In this document: piece by piece, positions 1 through 9,670 of the stretch
Numbering within the stretch: position 1 is the first letter of the stretch
How the letters are laid out: each line of letters starts with the position of its first letter
Assembly (NCBI RefSeq): GCF_010727605.1
Contig: NZ_AP022568.1
Location: 2,542,001-2,606,000 of the forward strand
Length of the DNA: 64,000 bases
Direction of reading: 5' to 3'
DNA from: Mycobacterium simiae
GTDB lineage: Bacteria > Actinomycetota > Actinomycetes > Mycobacteriales > Mycobacteriaceae
Notes under the pieces: generated by a model
Told to the model about the DNA's origin: nothing
Database searches by the model: none
What the model saw: only the letters and a program-made list of their open reading frames with translations
Translations under genes and position numbers: made by a program

Positions 1-1874
<1,874 letters not shown>

Positions 1875-1878
1875 TCAT

Positions 1879-1885
1879 ACCTCCT
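1879..1885 (-). promoter_or_regulatory. Shine-Dalgarno of the gyrB paralogue overlapping the sulfatase stop
   Basis: The minus strand reads TAGGAGGT, so the AG of the sulfatase stop TAG forms the first two bases of an AGGAGGT ribosome-binding site. The gyrB-like ATG follows after a normal spacer. This layout implies that the two genes share a transcript and that gyrB translation may be coupled to sulfatase termination. Confidence 0.75.
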
Positions 1886-3236
1886 AGGTGGTGCGGGTGG
1901 GAACGAAGTCCAGTGGCGCCCCGGCCGGGATCAGCTCCTCGGTTTTCACGCTCTCGTCGAATGCCTGGATGAACCGGTAGGCGTGTTGCATTACCCACCA
2001 CCGCACCCAGGTCTGGTTGACCGCCTCGCGTTCCTTCGGGTCCTCCAGCAGATTGGTGATGCGGGCGAAGCCGAGCGGGATCTCCGGGTCATGGAAGTGC
2101 TGCTGGCGCTTGAAGTTGATCTTGAACTGTGACCACTTCACCGCGTGTAGCTCCTCGTTGAGCCACACCATGCAGCCCTCGCGGTTCGATTCGTCGGCGC
2201 CGGCGAAGAACTCGCGCTGGTCGATGCCGTCGATGATGCGGTCGTCGGGGACGTCGCAGCCGGCCCAGCGCAGCAGCGTCGGGAACATGTCGGTGACGTG
2301 CACCATCTCGTTGCTCTCGCGCGGTTTGACCTTGCCCGGCCAGCGGATCAGGCACGGGGTGCGGATTCCGCCCTCGGCCGAACTGAAGTAGGAGCCGTCG
2401 AAGAAGCCCGCGGTGCCGCGGCCGGCCAGGTGGTCCTCGGCGCCGTTGTCGCCGGCGAACACCACGATCGTGTTCTCCTCGATGCCCAGCTCGGTCAGAT
2501 AGTCGAGGATGCTGCCGAAGTCGTGGTCGAGCATCAGCAGCGAATCACCCCACGCGCCGTTGGTGCTCTTGCCCTTGAACTCCTCGCGGACCTCCATCGG
2601 GAAGTGCATCAACGAGTGGTTGTGGTACAGGTAGAACGGTTTGCCTGCCTCGACACTGCGTTTCATGAACGCCTTGGCACGGCGGTCGTATTCGCCGTCC
2701 ATCTCACCCTTGAGCTTGACCGTCAGCTGCTGGTCGGTGGCGGTGACCCCGTCAGCCTTGGTGCCCTCGTACATGTACGAGTAGCCGTCGCGCTCACCGT
2801 CGTACCACGGGTCGTCGGGCCACAGGCACTCGTCGTAGGTGCGGGCCGGGCCGTACCACTCGTCGAAGCCGTGGTCGGTGGGCCAACGGCCGTCCTCGGC
2901 GCCGATGTGCCATTTACCGAAACATGCGGTGGCGTAACCGGCTTCGGAGAGAATGTCGCCCATGGTGCGTTCCCAGGCGACGATCCCGCCACCGTTTCCG
3001 CCCAACGCGATGGTGTGATTGCCCGACCGGATGGGATAGCGCCCGGTCATCAGTGCCGAACGGGTTGGGGTGCACTGTGGTTCGACGACGAAGTGCGACA
3101 GCTTCAGCGACTCGGCGGCGAAGGCGTCGGCGCGGGCAGTGTCGGCGCCGCGCAGAATCCCTCCGCCGTAGCAGCCGAGCTCCCCCATGCCGAGGTTGTC
3201 GACGTGGAAGTACACGATGTTGGGTTGTTCGGGCAT
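1884..3236 (-). CDS. Type I sulfatase (formylglycine-dependent)
   Basis: This 450-residue protein is a sulfatase of the alkaline-phosphatase fold. The activation motif CTPTRSALMTGRYP (Cys about residue 55) matches C-x-P-x-R, in which the Cys is oxidised to formylglycine. The N-terminal metal motif is VDNLGMGELGCYGG and the second metal site is FAGDNGAED. The ATG at 3236 has GGAGAGG upstream; an in-frame extension to 3347 would run into the regulator gene. It is much shorter than AtsA of M. tuberculosis (about 790 residues as I recall). No signal peptide is visible, so it is probably cytoplasmic. The activating enzyme gene (4236-5114) lies two genes upstream on the same strand. The natural sulfate ester cannot be named from sequence. 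Confidence 0.92.
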   Translation of the reverse strand: MPEQPNIVYFHVDNLGMGELGCYGGGILRGADTARADAFAAESLKLSHFVVEPQCTPTRSALMTGRYPIRSGNHTIALGGNGGGIVAWERTMGDILSEAGYATACFGKWHIGAEDGRWPTDHGFDEWYGPARTYDECLWPDDPWYDGERDGYSYMYEGTKADGVTATDQQLTVKLKGEMDGEYDRRAKAFMKRSVEAGKPFYLYHNHSLMHFPMEVREEFKGKSTNGAWGDSLLMLDHDFGSILDYLTELGIEENTIVVFAGDNGAEDHLAGRGTAGFFDGSYFSSAEGGIRTPCLIRWPGKVKPRESNEMVHVTDMFPTLLRWAGCDVPDDRIIDGIDQREFFAGADESNREGCMVWLNEELHAVKWSQFKINFKRQQHFHDPEIPLGFARITNLLEDPKEREAVNQTWVRWWVMQHAYRFIQAFDESVKTEELIPAGAPLDFVPTRTT

Positions 3237-3298
3237 GACGGTATTACCTCTCCTTGGGTTTGGGGTAAAGCGTTGTAAGAGAACAGAACTGATGACTA

Positions 3299-4099
3299 CT
3301 ACTGCGGCGGAGGGTCCTCCCGCGTGGCGGTGGTGACCAGCGAGCATCGGTCACCGCGGTATCGCACGGTCTCCAGGTCGAACGGTGTGCCGTCGCGCAG
3401 ATAAGTCAGGCGATGCAGCAACAGCAACGGCGCGCCGGGCCGGATCTGCAGGAGCTCGGCGGTCTTGGCATCTGCCGAAACGGCTTCCACCGTGATTTCC
3501 GCCCAGCCCAGCCGCACACCGAGTTCCTGCTCGATGAGGGCGAAGACATCTTGCTGGTCGAGTTTGGCATCGACCGGGATGGCGCCGATGCGCAACGACG
3601 TGGTGTCCAGGGACAACGGCAGCCCACCCACCGACCGCAGCCGTTCGATGAACAGAATCGGCGAGTTCTCGGGCAGCCGCAATTTGGCCGCCACGAACGG
3701 GGTGGCGGTGGCTTCACGCACCGACAGCACCTGGTTGTCGACCGGCAGCCGGTGCCCGGCCAGCGACTCGGCCAGGCCCTCTAGCCGGTCGAGGTGCTGG
3801 CGCAGCTTCGCGCCGGTGACAAAGGTGCCTGAGCCTTGCACCCGGGTGATCAAACCTTCACCGCGGAGCAGTTCAAGCGCCTCGCGGATGGCGTTGCGGC
3901 TGACCCCGAGCTCGGCGGCTAGTTCGGATTCCGACGGCAGCGCCGGTCGCGCCGCGGCCAGGCCGCCGTAAGCGCCTTCGAGGATTTGACTGCGCAACAC
4001 GTCGCGAACCCATCGCGCGGCGTCGGCGCGGGTACCGGCGTACTCCCGGGTCACAGGACGCGGGAAGTCCTTGGGGGGTACGTGCGGACGCGATGGCAT
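3299..4099 (-). CDS. GntR-family regulator with UTRA domain
   Basis: This 266-residue regulator has an N-terminal GntR winged helix at about residues 20-95 (SESELAAELGVSRNAIREALELL, then VQGSGTFV). A UTRA ligand-binding domain fills about residues 110-250 (IERLRSVGGLPLSLDT, ending RYRGDRCS). It lies between the formylglycine-generating enzyme and the sulfatase, so it likely controls this cassette in response to a sulfated or released ligand. The sulfatase start follows 62 bases after its stop. A 15-base palindrome upstream (4171-4185) is a candidate operator. Confidence 0.88.
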   Translation of the reverse strand: MPSRPHVPPKDFPRPVTREYAGTRADAARWVRDVLRSQILEGAYGGLAAARPALPSESELAAELGVSRNAIREALELLRGEGLITRVQGSGTFVTGAKLRQHLDRLEGLAESLAGHRLPVDNQVLSVREATATPFVAAKLRLPENSPILFIERLRSVGGLPLSLDTTSLRIGAIPVDAKLDQQDVFALIEQELGVRLGWAEITVEAVSADAKTAELLQIRPGAPLLLLHRLTYLRDGTPFDLETVRYRGDRCSLVTTATREDPPPQ

Positions 4100-4170
4100 G
4101 CGCTCACTTTGCCACCGGACACGGTGGGTGGCGGTTAGCGGGATGTTACGCCACCTGACCGCTGCGTTAA

Positions 4171-4185
4171 GCCCTAGGCCAGGGC
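4171..4185. promoter_or_regulatory. Candidate operator palindrome upstream of gntR
   Basis: GCCCT-AGGCC-AGGGC is a perfect 5+5 inverted repeat in the 136-base gap between the formylglycine-generating enzyme stop and the GntR start. Its position suits autoregulation by the GntR protein. Binding is inferred from position only. Confidence 0.35.
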
Positions 4186-4235
4186 ATATAGCGCGGCGTT
4201 ACCGGAAATGTTTCGCCACTCACCCCGGGCGTAGA

Positions 4236-5114
4236 TCAGCCGACGCTGCAGCGGAACCCGATGTGGCTGGTGGCACTGTCCTGCGATTGCGACGACCGCG
4301 CGGCCGGGCGGTACCGGTGGCAGTACTCCGGTGCGCACAGATGCGAGCCGCCCTTGAGGGTCTGCATGACGTTCGGATCACCGGTCGCCGGGGTCGGGCA
4401 GCAGCTCGGCGAGCCGGCTCCCCCGTGGTGGCCTGCGCTGTAGCGGGTGGTGGTCCATTCCCAGACGTTGCCGATCATGTCGACCAGCCCAAACCCATTG
4501 GGTGGGAACGTGCCGACCGGGGAGGTCCCGACCCATCCGTTCGCGCCGTCGTTGCGGTAGGGAAAGCGGCCCTGCCAGGTGTTGGCCATGAGCTGGCCGC
4601 CCGGTGCGACCTCGTCGCCCCACGCGTACGTCGACTCCGCACCGGCGCGAGCGGCGTACTCCCACTGCGCCTCGCTGGGCAGTCGTCTTCCCGCCCATTG
4701 CGCGTACGCGGCGGCGTCGGGATAGGCCACTTGCACCACAGGATGGTCGAGGCGATCCTCGATCGAGGATTGCGGTCCGAACGGGTGCCGCCAGCATGCC
4801 CCGGGCATCCACGTCCACCATTGCCGCCACACCCGCAGATCAACCGGTCCCGAGGTCGGTGTGAACACGAGCGCACCCGGCACCAGATCCGCCGGTGGCA
4901 CCCCTGGGAATGCCACCGGGTCCAAGGCTTGCTCGGCGACGGTGACGTAGCCCGTCGCCGCGACAAATTCGGCGAACTGCGCATTGGTCACCGGGTGACG
5001 CTCGATGGAAAACGGCTCGACGGTCACCTGGTGTACTGGTGACTCCTCCGGATAGAAGTCGTCGGACCCCATCGAAAAGGTGCCACCGGGCAGCTCGATC
5101 AACTCGGTAAGCAT
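4236..5114 (-). CDS. Formylglycine-generating enzyme (sulfatase activator)
   Basis: This 292-residue enzyme oxidises the sulfatase active-site cysteine to formylglycine. It matches the Rv0712 family along its whole length: start LIELPGGTFSMGS, HPVTNAQFAEFV, WRQWW, RRLPSEAQWEYAARAG, NVWEWT, and the catalytic segment LKGGSHLCAPEYCHRYRP. The two cysteines, about residues 260 and 265, are five apart, like the copper-binding pair of actinobacterial enzymes. The start is the ATG at 5114, which agrees with the family N-terminus; a GTG lies one codon earlier. It heads the cassette FGE-GntR-sulfatase-gyrB paralogue. Confidence 0.95.
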   Translation of the reverse strand: MLTELIELPGGTFSMGSDDFYPEESPVHQVTVEPFSIERHPVTNAQFAEFVAATGYVTVAEQALDPVAFPGVPPADLVPGALVFTPTSGPVDLRVWRQWWTWMPGACWRHPFGPQSSIEDRLDHPVVQVAYPDAAAYAQWAGRRLPSEAQWEYAARAGAESTYAWGDEVAPGGQLMANTWQGRFPYRNDGANGWVGTSPVGTFPPNGFGLVDMIGNVWEWTTTRYSAGHHGGAGSPSCCPTPATGDPNVMQTLKGGSHLCAPEYCHRYRPAARSSQSQDSATSHIGFRCSVG

Positions 5115-5180
5115 CACGACAGGTTATTCCGTCGAGCACTTCCTCGGCACACGGCGATGGTGGCGGTTTCAAGTGCCCGG

Positions 5181-6173
5181 CTACTGGCTCGCCTTGCGTG
5201 CCAAATCGATCGCGTACTGATTGACGAAGGTGCCCGCCGGGGGGTCGCCCTTGCCGCAGGAGCCGTCGGATTCACCGGGACGTTTGATCCACAGATAGGC
5301 GTCGGCGTGGGCGCCCGCGGTGGACGCGGTCGGCGCGGCGCCCAATGCCCGGCCACTGGGGTTGCACCAGTTCAGGTCGCCGTCGGGTGCGGGGCCGGCA
5401 CCGTTGCGCGACGTGTCGACCACATAGTGCGATCCGTTGGTGAGCCCGGAAATGGCTTCGCCATAACCGATTTCGTCTTCGGTCGTGAAGAAGTTCGCGG
5501 TGTTGACACTGAACCCGCGCGCATGGCCCACACCGGCCTGGTTGAGTCGGGCGGCCATGTCGTCCGGGCTGTGCCAGCGCAGGTGACCGGCATCGACGTA
5601 GACGGCCGCATTGGGGTCCTTCGTCAGGGTGTCGACGGCGTACCGAATCAAGTCGAAGCGTTCCTGACGCTGATCGCCCGACAGGCAGTCGGCCATGGCA
5701 AGCGCATCGGGTTCGACGACGATTGCCACCCGCGAGGCGCCGACACCGGCCGCGATGCCGTCGATCCAGCCGCGGTAATCCGCGCCCGACCCCATACCGC
5801 CCGCGGCGAAACTACCGCAGTCGCGGTGCGGAATGCCATACAGCGACAACACCGGGATTGCGCCGGCCGCGTTGGCGTCCCCGACGTACTTCCCCACCGT
5901 GCCCGCCGAACCGCCCGGCACGACCCAGTACGCCTGCGGGGTGTTGGCGATCGACGTCAACTCCGGGCTGGGCGGATCGGCGCTCTGGGCGGCACGCATG
6001 GCCGCTGATGTGGGGTTGACGTAGAACGGCGCCCCCGCCAGGGGGTTGCCGTCACTGATCAACCGCACATCCGAGGTGCGGGGTGGGTCGACGGCCACCG
6101 CCACAAAGACGACACCAGCAACAGTCAGAAACGAGGTAATCCACCGCACGAAGGCACGAGCAGCCAAGAACAT
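5181..6173 (-). CDS. Secreted glycoside hydrolase family 6 (cellulase, CelA1-like)
   Basis: This is a 330-residue exported endoglucanase candidate. The N-terminus has a hydrophobic signal or anchor (RWITSFLTVAGVVFVAVAV), followed by a GH6 catalytic domain. The GH6 signature around the catalytic acid is present as AIVVEPDALAM, with LSLYGIPHRDCG, YVDAGHLRWH, GFSVNTANF and YLWIKRPGESDGSC elsewhere. The last segment carries the region expected to hold the catalytic base. It resembles Rv0062 (CelA1) but lacks a carbohydrate-binding module. Its substrate would be beta-1,4-glucan; in mycobacteria roles in biofilm cellulose have been discussed. Start: ATG 6173, with a GTG one codon upstream and no clear ribosome-binding site. 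Confidence 0.9.
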   Translation of the reverse strand: MFLAARAFVRWITSFLTVAGVVFVAVAVDPPRTSDVRLISDGNPLAGAPFYVNPTSAAMRAAQSADPPSPELTSIANTPQAYWVVPGGSAGTVGKYVGDANAAGAIPVLSLYGIPHRDCGSFAAGGMGSGADYRGWIDGIAAGVGASRVAIVVEPDALAMADCLSGDQRQERFDLIRYAVDTLTKDPNAAVYVDAGHLRWHSPDDMAARLNQAGVGHARGFSVNTANFFTTEDEIGYGEAISGLTNGSHYVVDTSRNGAGPAPDGDLNWCNPSGRALGAAPTASTAGAHADAYLWIKRPGESDGSCGKGDPPAGTFVNQYAIDLARKASQ

Positions 6174-6583
6174 CACGGGAAGGAAATTAGTGCTTCACTC
6201 CCTCGAGCGCGACGCCGGGGTGGCGTCGTTTACCAGCTGCAGCCAGTGGCACCTCAGTTATCGAGTCGGCTGACAGCCGCAGTCCGAAACTCTGTCGGCG
6301 CTGACTAGTCCGATGCCGCGGGATGACTTCTGTTAGGACGGTCCGAAAAAACAGGTAGTTGCACCGGTTCGGAATCCTGATGACTGTGTGACACCACCGG
6401 TGGCTCGTAGCAGTGGGAAAACAACTCCGATGAGTTCATGGGCAGATCCTTAATTTTGTCCGGTCTCACCGAACGCATGGTCTGTCGAGAGAAGGGTAGT
6501 CATTCGTGCGCTTACGCACCCAGACTGGGATGTCGTCAGGCGGGTCGAAACGAATGACTTGCCAACCAATCTACACCCGTGGG
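6174..6583. other. Intergenic stretch, one candidate micro-ORF
   Basis: About 410 bases separate the cellulase start from the stop of the small 81-residue gene. The segment 6340-6450 has a lower GC content than the surroundings. Apart from the 44-codon minus-strand frame listed separately, no gene, tRNA or convincing hairpin was seen. Confidence 0.5.
6305..6439 (-). CDS. Candidate 44-residue peptide, unknown function
   Basis: An ATG at 6439 follows AAGGATCTGCCC, a plausible ribosome-binding site at normal spacing, and opens 44 codons to a TAG. The product starts MNSSELFSHCYEPPVV and ends NRSHPAASD. It is polar, with several Ser, His and Pro and a single Cys, and has no membrane segment. No family was recognised. 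It lies alone in a low-GC intergenic patch. It may be a real micro-protein, a leader peptide or chance. Confidence 0.25.
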   Translation of the reverse strand: MNSSELFSHCYEPPVVSHSHQDSEPVQLPVFSDRPNRSHPAASD

Positions 6584-6829
6584 TCAGAAACCGAAGAGGC
6601 CGCGTCGAGCCGACCGGCCGGTGGCCTTGAACTGCCCCCAGAAACCGCGCGTCTTGAACCGCTTGCGGTCGCCATCAACGCCGGCCCACTCGCCGCTGGC
6701 GTAGCTGTGCGCCTGCTTTGCCCCACCGCGGAAAACGTCTAATGTGCCGTCGGTGTGCTCGACGTATACGTCGCCAAACCGCAGGTACTTGTCGATTCCG
6801 CCGTCGGGCAGTGTCACCGTGACCGTCAT
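6584..6829 (-). CDS. Small conserved hypothetical protein (81 aa)
   Basis: The family is not recognised. The chosen ATG at 6829 has GGAGG about eight bases upstream and overlaps the stop of the preceding DUF5994-like gene by four bases (ATGA), so the two are translationally coupled. The product begins MTVTVTLPDGGIDKYLRFGD, reads as a beta-rich N-terminal half (VYVEHTDGTLDVFRGG) and ends in a basic segment (RKRFKTRGFWGQFK). No signal peptide or membrane helix is visible. An in-frame extension to 6874 is unlikely because it lacks a ribosome-binding site. Confidence 0.65.
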   Translation of the reverse strand: MTVTVTLPDGGIDKYLRFGDVYVEHTDGTLDVFRGGAKQAHSYASGEWAGVDGDRKRFKTRGFWGQFKATGRSARRGLFGF

Positions 6830-7341
6830 GGTCGAGACCTCCGGGCCCGACCGTGCAACGTCGGCCGGTAGCACGCAGCCGGGAATTCGTGCCGGCCGCC
6901 GATCCCGAGCATGTCGACCACAGAGTCGACGTTGCCCGGCGCGGCCGCGGTCATCATCGCCTTGTGTGCGGTGTCTGGATCTGTGCTGGGCGGCACCACA
7001 AGCAGCCGGATGCCTTCGCGGCCAACTCCGCGCACGTCCAGGGTGTTGGCCGGTTGGTGCCTAAACCCGTCAAGTCGCACGGATCGCCCGCCGGTTGCCA
7101 ATCTCCTCGGCGCGTTCGCCCACTCGGCGAGGTCGTACATCACCCGCTCGACCGAGCCGAGTCGCACCGACAGCACCGCCAAGAGATTGGGAAGTTCACG
7201 CGGGAGGTCGTCGCTGTGCGGCCACCATGCGCCATCGACGTGGCCGGACATACGCGCCTTGGGTTTCATGCGCAGCCGCGGTGTGTTCTGCGGTCCTGCG
7301 TGGTGGCCACCGGACACCGCGCGGCCGACGTGTCGTGTCAT
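6826..7341 (-). CDS. DUF5994 family protein
   Basis: This 171-residue actinobacterial protein of unknown function is recognised by the segments PRLRMKPKA, DGAWWPHSDDL, ELPNLLAVLSVRLG, VMYDLAEW and LLVVPPSTDP. The ATG at 7341 is chosen because it matches the family's start better than the upstream ATG at 7386; its ribosome-binding site is weak. Its stop overlaps the start of the 81-residue gene by four bases. No signal peptide or catalytic motif is evident. Confidence 0.75.
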   Translation of the reverse strand: MTRHVGRAVSGGHHAGPQNTPRLRMKPKARMSGHVDGAWWPHSDDLPRELPNLLAVLSVRLGSVERVMYDLAEWANAPRRLATGGRSVRLDGFRHQPANTLDVRGVGREGIRLLVVPPSTDPDTAHKAMMTAAAPGNVDSVVDMLGIGGRHEFPAACYRPTLHGRARRSRP

Positions 7342-7628
7342 AGTGACGATCCTGTCTTGACAACTAGTTGGCCACGAGCCGGCCAAGTTTCATTGAGGCG
7401 GCGGCGACGCCATCTGCGCTGAACGCGCGCGGCATACCGCCGGCCCAATGCACATCGCATCCCACTGCAACGTAAAGGCCAGTGAAAAAGGTTGTACACC
7501 AACATTTCTCGGCGAGAAAACTACCGGCAATCGATAGACCCCGGTACCAAGGCCTTAGACCCCAATGCTGTTGATGGTACGCCTCATCGGCTGCGTGCGG
7601 GAGCCCTTCAACGAGCAGTAGAGACAGA

Positions 7629-7832
7629 TTAAACGGCAGTTACTCCGACTGCCTGCGGGCCTTTGGCCCCTTGCTCAATGTTGAACTCGACTCGCTGGTT
7701 GTCCTCGAGCGACCTGTAGCCGTTGCCCTGGATTTCCGAGTAGTGGACGAACACATCTGCTGCGCCGCCGTCCGGAGCGATAAAACCGAAGCCTTTTTCG
7801 CTGTTAAACCATTTCACAGTTCCCTGTGTCAT
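7629..7832 (-). CDS. Cold-shock domain protein (CspA family)
   Basis: This is a 67-residue single-stranded nucleic-acid-binding OB fold. RNP1 (KGFGFIAP) and RNP2 (VFVHYSEI) are intact, framed by [11 protein letters not shown] and KGPQAVGV. It closely resembles mycobacterial CspA (Rv3648c). The start ATG at 7832 agrees with the family N-terminus and has a purine-rich GAAGG just upstream. It stands alone, with 287 bases to the DUF5994-like gene and 114 to the methyltransferase gene. A role as an RNA chaperone in stress or cold adaptation is inferred from the family. Confidence 0.95.
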   Translation of the reverse strand: MTQGTVKWFNSEKGFGFIAPDGGAADVFVHYSEIQGNGYRSLEDNQRVEFNIEQGAKGPQAVGVTAV

Positions 7833-7946
7833 ACCTTCAACTTCTCTCATTCTGGATAGATGCCGATGGGCATCCCGGGTCAGCGTAGCACGGGTACCGC
7901 GTGAGAAATTCCTTCCGTTGTCGCACAAGGCTTTTCGGATTGTTCG

Positions 7947-8816
7947 TTAGCCCGGCCGGCTGGCCTTGAGCCCATACATGACCGGAAACCGCGGTTGCGT
8001 GGGCGGCAGCGCCCACCAGCCGGAATCGGTGCGGACCATCGCCGGCCAGCGCGGCCAGGGCAAGAGCTCGGTCTCGGTAAGGCTGTCGATGACAAACCCG
8101 CAGCGCGCAAGGGCCGTGACGACCTCCCCCAGACCGTGCCGCCATTCATAGTGGACGCTGTCGCCGGACAGCGGCGGTCCGTCGGTGTAGGTGTGCGAAC
8201 TGTCGCGTTCGATGGCTCCGCGGCCCTCGAGGTAGTCGTGGCGCAGCAACAGATCGTCCGTCTCGTCCTGGCCCTTGGTCGGGCCGAGCGCATTGAGCAG
8301 CGGGTGAAACTCCACCAGGTAGAGAAATCCGCCGGGCCTGAGCAGTTCCCACACCGCGCGTGCCCACCCCGCCAAATCGGGCAAATAGCACAGCGCACCC
8401 TTGCCGGTGTAGACGATGTCGAACCGCTGCCCCGCCAGCGCCTCGACGGCGGCGTAGACATCGGCGTGCCGATAGTCGATCGCCAGGTGCGCCGCGCGGG
8501 CAAGCCGCTTCGCCTCCTGGACGGCGGCGCCGGAGAAATCCAAGCCGGTGGCCCGGGCACCCTTGAGCGCAAACGCCATCGTTTCGGTGCCCAAATGGCA
8601 CTGCAGGTGCAGCACCCGACGACCGGCGAGCTCGCCGAGGTCCGTCCACTCGAACGGGGCGAACCAACTCATCGGGTCGCGTTCGCCGACTCCGTAGAAC
8701 CTACTCTTGACGTGTATTGGTGTTCTGGCATCCCAATTACGCTGATTCCTGTTCAGTTGCAACCGAATTGCATCACTGAACTGACTGCTCGCGGGGGAGG
8801 TCTCGTCTGGGGCCAT
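7947..8816 (-). CDS. Class I SAM-dependent methyltransferase
   Basis: This 289-residue protein has a Rossmann methyltransferase core. The SAM motif region is VLHLQCHLGTETMAFAL, the acidic motif II lies in GLDFSGAAVQEAKRL, and LRPGGFLYLVEF is the post-core strand. The ATG at 8816 follows the PheC-like stop after one base, so it is the third gene of the desaturase-PheC-methyltransferase operon; the longer frame to 8876 would overlap that gene heavily. The substrate is unknown. Confidence 0.85.
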   Translation of the reverse strand: MAPDETSPASSQFSDAIRLQLNRNQRNWDARTPIHVKSRFYGVGERDPMSWFAPFEWTDLGELAGRRVLHLQCHLGTETMAFALKGARATGLDFSGAAVQEAKRLARAAHLAIDYRHADVYAAVEALAGQRFDIVYTGKGALCYLPDLAGWARAVWELLRPGGFLYLVEFHPLLNALGPTKGQDETDDLLLRHDYLEGRGAIERDSSHTYTDGPPLSGDSVHYEWRHGLGEVVTALARCGFVIDSLTETELLPWPRWPAMVRTDSGWWALPPTQPRFPVMYGLKASRPG

Positions 8817-8817
8817 C

Positions 8818-9666
8818 TTACGGTCCGACCACCATACCCAGCCACTTCTGACTGATCGTGGCGTAGGTGCCGTCATGCATGACCAGGTTGAGCCACTGAT
8901 TCACCCATTGCTGCAACATCGTTGCGCCGCGGTGAATCATGTACGCCTTCTGCGCGAAGTTAAAGGGTTTGTCGACGTCCACACCGCAGAGCTGAGGGTG
9001 TTGCTTTGCCTGCCAGCGGATTTCGGTGGCGTCGGTGATCATCACATCGGCCTTGCCGGTGATGATTTCGTCGAAGATGGTGGTGTTGTCGGCGTAGTCG
9101 ACGATGGTCGCGCGATGTAGATTGGCCCGGTCGAAGTCCGCGTTCGTTCCTCCGGGATTGACGACGACTCGGACACCCGGTTGGTCAATATCTGCCAGCG
9201 CACGGTACTTCGGGGCTTCGGCGCACCGCGCGATGGCAGCCTTTCCGTCCTGCAGGTACGGCTGGGAGAACCGTGCCTTTTGCGCCCTGTCGAGGGTGAT
9301 GCTGATGCCGCCCATGGCGAGGTCGCAGCGGTTGTCGAGATCATTGATGACGTTCGACCAGGTAGTTTGGACGAGTTGTAGGGCTACCCCGAGCCGGTTG
9401 GCCAGGTCGTGGGCGAGGTCGATGTCCAACCCGCTCCATTGCCCTTGTGAGTCAACGTAAGTCAACGGTTCGTAATCCCCGGTGCTACAAACACGCACGA
9501 TGCGCGCGTGGACTATGCCGTCCAGATTGTCGGCATGCGTGTCCGGCCGCGGTGAGTGGCATGCGGCAACCAGGGCGGTCGACGCCGCTAAAACCGCACT
9601 CAGCAGCAACTTCACTAGTCGGCCCATCGGGTTGGGGTGGCCGCGCGGCCGGTGAAGCACAGTCAT
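8818..9666 (-). CDS. PheC-like cyclohexadienyl dehydratase / solute-binding lipoprotein
   Basis: This 282-residue protein has the periplasmic-binding-protein family 3 fold. A lipoprotein signal ends in ALVAAC (Cys about residue 36). The mature part tracks Pseudomonas PheC closely: GDYEPLTYV, LAMGGISITLDRAQKARFSQPYLQDGK, a VNPGGTNADFDRANL segment, then MITDATEIR, HPQLCGVD and FNFAQKAY. The Glu in TDATE aligns with the residue I recall as the catalytic general acid (Glu173) of PheC, which plain solute binders lack. The family converts prephenate to phenylpyruvate (or arogenate to Phe) in the periplasm. It lies four bases after the desaturase stop, and a chorismate mutase gene lies 1.2 kb away on the other strand. 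Transport binding remains the alternative. Confidence 0.75.
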   Translation of the reverse strand: MTVLHRPRGHPNPMGRLVKLLLSAVLAASTALVAACHSPRPDTHADNLDGIVHARIVRVCSTGDYEPLTYVDSQGQWSGLDIDLAHDLANRLGVALQLVQTTWSNVINDLDNRCDLAMGGISITLDRAQKARFSQPYLQDGKAAIARCAEAPKYRALADIDQPGVRVVVNPGGTNADFDRANLHRATIVDYADNTTIFDEIITGKADVMITDATEIRWQAKQHPQLCGVDVDKPFNFAQKAYMIHRGATMLQQWVNQWLNLVMHDGTYATISQKWLGMVVGP

Positions 9667-9670
9667 CGCT

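Noticed and set aside
4097..4235. Riboswitch in front of the GntR/sulfatase genes
   Set aside because: Only a short palindrome is visible; no conserved aptamer layout could be recognised.
6506..6742. 78-codon plus-strand frame near the small conserved gene
   Set aside because: It is antisense to the 81-residue gene, has no ribosome-binding site and no recognisable features.
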